Below are positions 5,637 to 9,710 of a stretch of DNA of 9,710 nucleotides, piece by piece; position 1 is the first letter of the stretch; every line of letters begins with the position of its first letter. The DNA comes from Deltaproteobacteria bacterium (lineage in GTDB: Bacteria > Desulfobacterota > Desulfobacteria > Desulfobacterales > JAFDDL01), in contig JAFDDL010000383.1 of the NCBI GenBank assembly GCA_019310865.1, positions 1 through 9,710 of the forward strand, given 5' to 3'. Both the position numbers and the translations under genes were made by a program. The notes below the pieces were generated by a model. The model was given only the letters and a program-made list of their open reading frames with translations, searched no databases and was not told the DNA's origin.

Positions 5637-7674
5637 CTATTTGTCCAACAGCAAGGGCAAATCCGGATCTGCCGGATGTCTTTCGTCGGTTTCAGGTTTC
5701 AGCCGCCCCTTGTCGGACCGGTTCTTTTCAAACTGATCGATATGGTCTGAGACAGCTGCTGAAATGTCCGGATCCAAATGCCCCGACGCCCGGATGATCC
5801 GATACGAAAGTCCATCAGCACAAGCCGTTTGCATCAATTCCCATAAATATTCGGATATCTTATAACATGCATGGGTATTGGATTCAATCCGGGTCATATC
5901 CATGGTGCCGGAAAAGAACTCTCGCCAGTTGTTTGCCATCAGCCAATTTGCCTTGCCGACGCGCTTTGACGTGCCGGGTGAATGGGGATAGAGCAAAATC
6001 AAACATTTCTCCCAGCACGGGTTCATTTCATAGGTTTCGATGGGGACGGTTTCCGGTGACAAAAACCGATGGGCTACCGTCAGGACCTTTCGGACGCCCT
6101 GGGCCGGATGCCGCGGGACGCCTTTGGATTGAATGTCAATCCGGGTTTCCGATGGACGGTAAAGACCGTTTGATAAAAACCATCCAGCCGTTTCGAGCAG
6201 CGACTTGCCGGAAAACAAAGGGGTTTCGCGTTCCAATGGTTGCCCACCGACGTGGCCGTAAACAGACAAGCGCTCATCACCGGGTGGATCGTCCCCTCCT
6301 GATATTCGGAATTGAGATATACCCGGTTTTTTAAGAAGCTGTGCTGAACATCGTTGAATCTTTCCCGGTTTGGACGAAAAACAGGCGTCGATTCGATTTT
6401 TCAGAACCGTCAAATCCCGATCGGTCATATCGATGGACACCCCGGCACTGGGCTGCCCCTTGAGCAGCAGCTCATAGAGAAACGCTATTTTCTGCATGAC
6501 ACGCGTTTCAAATTCAAGCCGGCGGGCTTCCGACCAGCCCGCATAATCGGCAAGTTGCCGAATGCGCGCATCATCCCATTGCCATAAATCCCGGTAATGG
6601 CCAAGCAGCTTGAAGCGAGGTGTTTTTCGATCGGTAACGGCGTTTCTGCCTGAATCGCAAAGTCGCAATACGATGCACTGTTGAAGCAGCTTCAGACCGT
6701 CCGGATCCTCCAGATGCTCATAGAATGCAATGCCCTTTTCGAACATACCCGCATACGGTTTTCGAGAAAAAAAAAGTAGTAGGAAATGAGCGATGCCTTC
6801 AACAATGACTTGCTGGGATCGTGGTGTGCCTTATACACCTGCCACAGTATGGCGCCCAGGCTCTCGCGCAAGTCAAGCCGGTTCAGATTGCCCAGATCGA
6901 TGAAATCCTCCGGTATAAAGCGAAAATGCCGGCTCTGGGACGCCAGGGTTATCCACTGTTGGTAATCATTGTCGTTGAGTCCCGCGGGAAGTACGGCCCA
7001 GTATGGGATCTGGCCGGAAATCATGATAAAGGTCCGATAAAACTCTTCTTTCAGCAGACTGCGTTGGGCCGATCCGGAGCTTTCCGCACCGATGGTTTCA
7101 AATCGATTCGCCCGGACCTGATCTGCCGCCAGCATAAAAAAAGTTACCGATTGACCATATCGTTCCTTGCAGTGGATTTCGATACGGTTGAGCTTCTGCT
7201 CCAGCTTTTTACGGGCCAACCGGTCCATGGATATGCCGTCCACGACCACCCAGTAGTCGAAGTCCGAATGGTGGGTCTGGGCAAGCGTTCCAGAGCTTCC
7301 CATCAGATAAACCCCCAAGATTTGTTCTTTTCGGGGCAAATAGGGCCTGAGTTTATTTTCGGATAGGTTCACCTGAGCAAGACCCTGTTTCCAGAAGCCG
7401 GAGCCCTTAAATCGGGTGATGCCGAACGAAGCTGATGCCGAACGAAGCACCGGGTTCATTTACATACCCGGGAAGCTGCGGTGCGTTAACATGAAGCCAG
7501 AGGGGAATTTGCTGAAACAATTTTTTTTTTACGCGCCGATAAATAACTGATCAGCTCCCGGATACGGGAAATGTTGTAGGTCATGAAGGCGGCTTTATTA
7601 CCGACGATTCGGTTCACAACCGTTTTTACATCCGGGGGGATGGATGTCGGATTGTTTCCGGGTAACTGGGTCAT
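5637..7674 (-). pseudogene. cyaA: Class I adenylate cyclase, disrupted
   Basis: The intact enzyme makes cyclic AMP from ATP. The start is ATG 7674 (GGTGA 7 bases upstream), with YNISRIRELISYLSAR. At a ten-base A tract on the coding strand (7530-7521) the frame changes to LFQQIPLWLHVNAPQLPGYV. At a 16-bp tandem duplication (7418-7449) it changes again to FGITRFKGSGFWKQGL. The nucleotidyltransferase motif follows (MGSSGTLAQTHHSDFDYWVV, near 7300-7240), then LLKEEFYRTF and SLGAILWQVYKAHHDPSKSL. At a nine-base tract (6775-6767) the frame changes once more and PYAGMFEKGIAFYEHLED continues to a TAG at 5639-5637. By comparison with E. coli CyaA (recalled), about 25 residues appear missing between LISYYFF and PYAGMF. 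The downstream domain (WFLSNGLYRPSETRIDI, LLYPHSPGT) is present. The E. coli-type C-terminal regulatory region is absent, perhaps naturally. As read, no active enzyme is made. Confidence 0.87.
7418..7449. repeat. 16-bp tandem duplication inside the cyclase gene
   Basis: GATGCCGAACGAAGCT (7418-7433) is followed directly by the same 16 bases (7434-7449) with one difference at the last base. Removing one copy joins the coding frame NEPGASFGI to TRFKGSG without a break. The duplication is therefore a frame-breaking insertion, typical of slippage, rather than part of the original gene. Confidence 0.85.
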
Positions 7675-7710
7675 CTTTTTATCACCGATTCAAACGTCAT
7701 GCGGAAACGC

Positions 7711-7736
7711 TAGAAGTAGTTTTGAAACCACTTCTA
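7711..7736. repeat. Collapsed copy of the palindromic element (tips only)
   Basis: A 26-base near-perfect palindrome (11 of 13 pairs, plus one G-T at the centre). Its right half, TTTGAAACCACTTCT at 7721-7735, is identical to the right tip of the 145-bp element at 5620-5634. Its left half, TAGAAGTAGTTTT, is the left tip with two changes. It looks like the same element with the whole interior lost. It lies in the intergenic space between the divergent cyclase (start 7674) and FliL-like (start 7867) genes, 36 bases upstream of the cyclase start. It could also act there as a regulator-binding palindrome. Confidence 0.7.
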
Positions 7737-7866
7737 ACATGACCGCCCTTATCATGCAAGATTTCCAAGGTTTTTCAAACGAACGTCACCCCCATTGGGG
7801 TTCAGGAAAAGCGATGAATGGACGATATGACTAAAAGAAGTTGCCACCAAAGGCATATGAAGGAGC

Positions 7867-8448
7867 ATGAAACATAGAATGGATCAGGAAACGACCGATA
7901 CATCGGGATTTGAAATCGACAAAATCGAAATCCCGCAGCGCACAACTGCTAAGGGTCAGTTGGATCAACCGTCCGGGGAAAGCCCTGAGCCGGGGGCGCG
8001 CAAGCCCTTACGCAGCAAAATCAGCCGGCAACGTCTCTGGCTCTACATGGGCATTGTGGGTTTCATGCTTGTCATGATCGCGGCAGTGGTATTTTCTCAC
8101 CAGCGTGAGACACAACAAATTCCCCTAAATTTAAATGGGTCGGTGGCACTTCCGGAAAAATACCTTCGCGTCGGACCCATTTCCACCACCATCAACGACC
8201 AGAATTATGTCAAGATGACGCTTGATATCGGTTGTAAAAACACCAGAGCCAAAGAAAAGCTTTCCAGGATGAAGCAGACCATCCAAAATAAAGCCGCCGA
8301 TGCGCTCACCGGTCCCGATTGCGCCCGGTATTTTACGGAAAAAAATTTTGATGCCATCCGATCCCGGATAAAATCCGCAATCTCGGATCTTGCACCGGAC
8401 GACGCCATCGAAGAGATTTACTTTTCAGAATTTCTCACTTACCGATGA
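7867..8448 (+). CDS. FliL-like single-pass membrane protein
   Basis: A protein of up to 193 residues. The N-terminal 58 residues are charged and cytoplasmic-like, one membrane helix follows (about 59-77, LYMGIVGFMLVMIAAVVF), and then a periplasmic domain. The C-terminus (VKMTLDIGCKNTRAKEKLSR, then YFTEKNFDAIRSRIKSAISD, ending EIYFSEFLTYR) has the pattern of FliL, the flagellar stator-associated protein that ends in a similar YFTEF-like strand. No other flagellar gene is present in the window, so it may be one of the free-standing FliL-family proteins with another role. The start is uncertain: AGGAG at 7861-7865 is too close to ATG 7867 and 13 bases from the in-frame ATG 7879. It is divergent from the cyclase, and its stop overlaps the convergent aconitase gene by 14 bases. 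Confidence 0.75.
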   Translation: MKHRMDQETTDTSGFEIDKIEIPQRTTAKGQLDQPSGESPEPGARKPLRSKISRQRLWLYMGIVGFMLVMIAAVVFSHQRETQQIPLNLNGSVALPEKYLRVGPISTTINDQNYVKMTLDIGCKNTRAKEKLSRMKQTIQNKAADALTGPDCARYFTEKNFDAIRSRIKSAISDLAPDDAIEEIYFSEFLTYR

Positions 8449-9710
8449 GTTTGCGCAGCACATACGGCAGAATACCGCCGTGCTCGAAATAGGCCACATC
8501 CACATCGGTGTTCAACCTGGAGACCGTTTCAAAGTTCACGGTGCCGCCGTCAGCTCTTTTCGCATAAATCGATACGGTTTTCCGAGGGGTCATATTCGCG
8601 ATGCCGCAAATTTCGTATTCTTCCGATCCGTCCAGACCGAGGCTTTGCCAACTTTCCCCATCCTTGAACACCAGCGGCAACACGCCCATTCCCACCAGGT
8701 TGCTCCGGTGAATGCGCTCAAATGATTCGGCGATAACCGCTCGGACACCCAACAGATCGGTTCCCTTGGCAGCCCAGTCGCGCGACGATCCAGTGCCGTA
8801 TTCCTTGCCGCCGAGGACAACGAGCGGTATGCTTTCTGCTTGATAAGCCATGGCCGCATCGTAAATGGTCATCTCATTTGCCTCCGGGAATTTGCTCGTA
8901 AAACTCCCCTCTTTATCCCCCACGAGCTGGTTCTTGATACGAATGTTGCCAAAAGTCCCGCGCATCATCACCTCATGGTTACCCCGCCGTGATCCGTAGG
9001 AATTAAAATCCATCGGCGCCACGCCCTTGGCCACAAGGTGTTGACCGGCGGGATAGGCCTCGGGGATGGCACCGGCCGGAGAAATATGGTCGGTGGTGAC
9101 CGAATCCCCCAAAAGCGCCAGGACCCGGGCGCCCCCGAAATCCGACGGCTTGTCCGGATCGAGTTGAAATCCATCAAAATATGGCGGTTTTCGAATATAG
9201 GTCGATGTTTCCACCCATGCGTAGGTCGTGCTCCCGGTGGCCGGCAGATCCTGCCAGAAGTCGTCCCCGTCAAATATGGCGGCATATTCCTCGGCGTAAA
9301 AACCCGTTTTCACGTGCCGGTCGACCAGCTGGGCCACTTCCACGGCACTGGGCCAGATATCCGACAGGTAAACCGGTTGTCCATTGGGATCAAGGGCCAC
9401 CGGTTCCGAGGTCAGATCCACATCGACGCGCCCGGCGATGGCAAATGCCAGCACCAGCGGTGGAGAGGCCAGGAAGTTACCGCGGATCTTCTGATGAATG
9501 CGGGCCTCGAAATTCCGGTTTCCCGACAGGACCGCCGCCACTTTCAAATCGTGATCGGTAATGACCTTTTCAATGGCCGAATTTAGCGGGCCGCTGTTTC
9601 CGATACAGGTGGTGCAACCAAACCCCGCCAGATGAAATCCGAGCGCTTCCAGATAGGGTGTGAGGCCCGAATCTTCCAGATAGCGCATCACCACCTTGGA
9701 CCCGGGCGCC
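8435..9710 (-). CDS. acnA: Aconitate hydratase, AcnA/IRP1 type, C-terminal part (cut by right edge)
   Basis: Converts citrate to isocitrate through cis-aconitate in the TCA cycle, with a [4Fe-4S] cluster. The frame is open from the window edge (APGSKVVMRYLEDSGL) to a TGA at 8437-8435, about 425 codons, roughly the C-terminal half. Visible hallmarks are GFGCTTCIGNSGPL (two of three cluster cysteines; the third should lie beyond the edge), LSGNRNFEARIHQ, then GDSVTTDHISPAGAIP. The swivelling domain has FNSYGSRRGNHEVMMRGTF and GGKEYGTGSSRDWAAKGTD, which carries the catalytic Ser. No lesion is seen, in contrast to the neighbouring cyclase. The type is AcnA/IRP1-like, not AcnB. An intact aconitase fits either an oxidative or a biosynthetic TCA pathway. 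Its end overlaps the FliL-like gene tail to tail. Confidence 0.95.
   Translation of the reverse strand, partial: APGSKVVMRYLEDSGLTPYLEALGFHLAGFGCTTCIGNSGPLNSAIEKVITDHDLKVAAVLSGNRNFEARIHQKIRGNFLASPPLVLAFAIAGRVDVDLTSEPVALDPNGQPVYLSDIWPSAVEVAQLVDRHVKTGFYAEEYAAIFDGDDFWQDLPATGSTTYAWVETSTYIRKPPYFDGFQLDPDKPSDFGGARVLALLGDSVTTDHISPAGAIPEAYPAGQHLVAKGVAPMDFNSYGSRRGNHEVMMRGTFGNIRIKNQLVGDKEGSFTSKFPEANEMTIYDAAMAYQAESIPLVVLGGKEYGTGSSRDWAAKGTDLLGVRAVIAESFERIHRSNLVGMGVLPLVFKDGESWQSLGLDGSEEYEICGIANMTPRKTVSIYAKRADGGTVNFETVSRLNTDVDVAYFEHGGILPYVLRKLIGK

Noticed and set aside
5585..5797. Plus-strand open frame of 70 codons starting inside the palindromic element
   Set aside because: It crosses the element tip and the cyclase 3' end in antisense, and its sequence follows from those two features.
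6821..7366. Plus-strand open frame of 181 codons opposite the cyclase gene
   Set aside because: The minus strand carries clear class I cyclase motifs across the same bases, so this is an antisense shadow.
7787..7801. ACCCC-CATT-GGGGT type hairpin upstream of the FliL-like gene
   Set aside because: A short stem with no T-run following it and no recognisable regulator motif; chance is likely.
9038..9586. Plus-strand open frame of 182 codons opposite aconitase
   Set aside because: Shadow of the strongly conserved aconitase frame in GC-rich DNA.
1..9710. CRISPR array, tRNA, rRNA or riboswitch
   Set aside because: No regularly spaced repeats, no tRNA-like cloverleaf and no rRNA or riboswitch core seen on either strand; a covariance-model scan was not possible.

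Overview
The window looks like a piece of a Desulfobacterota (Desulfobacterales-type) chromosome. This is inferred from its gene types: a class I adenylate cyclase, a REC-TPR protein, a lone FliL-like protein and an AcnA-type aconitase. There is no rRNA or other direct taxonomic marker. I found no tRNA, rRNA or CRISPR array.

Layout. The left part (1 to about 4458) is visibly AT-richer and accessory in character. It holds the 3' end of an unrecognised gene (3-77), an AT-rich spacer, and a B12-binding/radical SAM gene broken by an internal deletion plus frameshift (359-1532). Next come a 104-residue orphan gene (1618-1932), a decayed ISAzo13-family transposase (1985-3062) and a secreted LysM plus metallo-beta-lactamase-fold hydrolase on the minus strand (3141-4412). 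That hydrolase gene lies between two direct copies of a 27-base sequence (3057-3083 and 4432-4458). The first copy sits where the right end of the IS should be, so the hydrolase may be IS-associated cargo.

The right part (4458-9710) is more GC-rich and looks like older chromosome. On the minus strand a class I adenylate cyclase gene (about 7674-5637, broken) is followed by a receiver-TPR gene (5465-4458) whose phospho-acceptor Asp is replaced by Glu. Between them lies a palindromic element of about 145 bp with perfect 16-bp termini. A collapsed copy made only of the two tips lies just upstream of the cyclase start (7711-7737), so the cyclase gene is bracketed by the two. A FliL-like membrane protein (7867-8448, plus strand) is divergent from the cyclase and overlaps, tail to tail, the end of an aconitase gene that runs off the right edge (8435-9710, minus).

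The main theme is gene wreckage of a repeated type. Three separate genes (radical SAM, transposase, cyclase) seem to have lost internal segments of tens of residues while both flanks remain well conserved. Several frame changes sit at poly-A/T tracts of 8-10 bases, and one is a 16-bp tandem duplication. This may be true decay, slippage or sequence error, and the reads or a close relative would decide. The most original structural signals are the paired palindromic elements around the cyclase and the direct IS-end repeats around the LysM-hydrolase gene.
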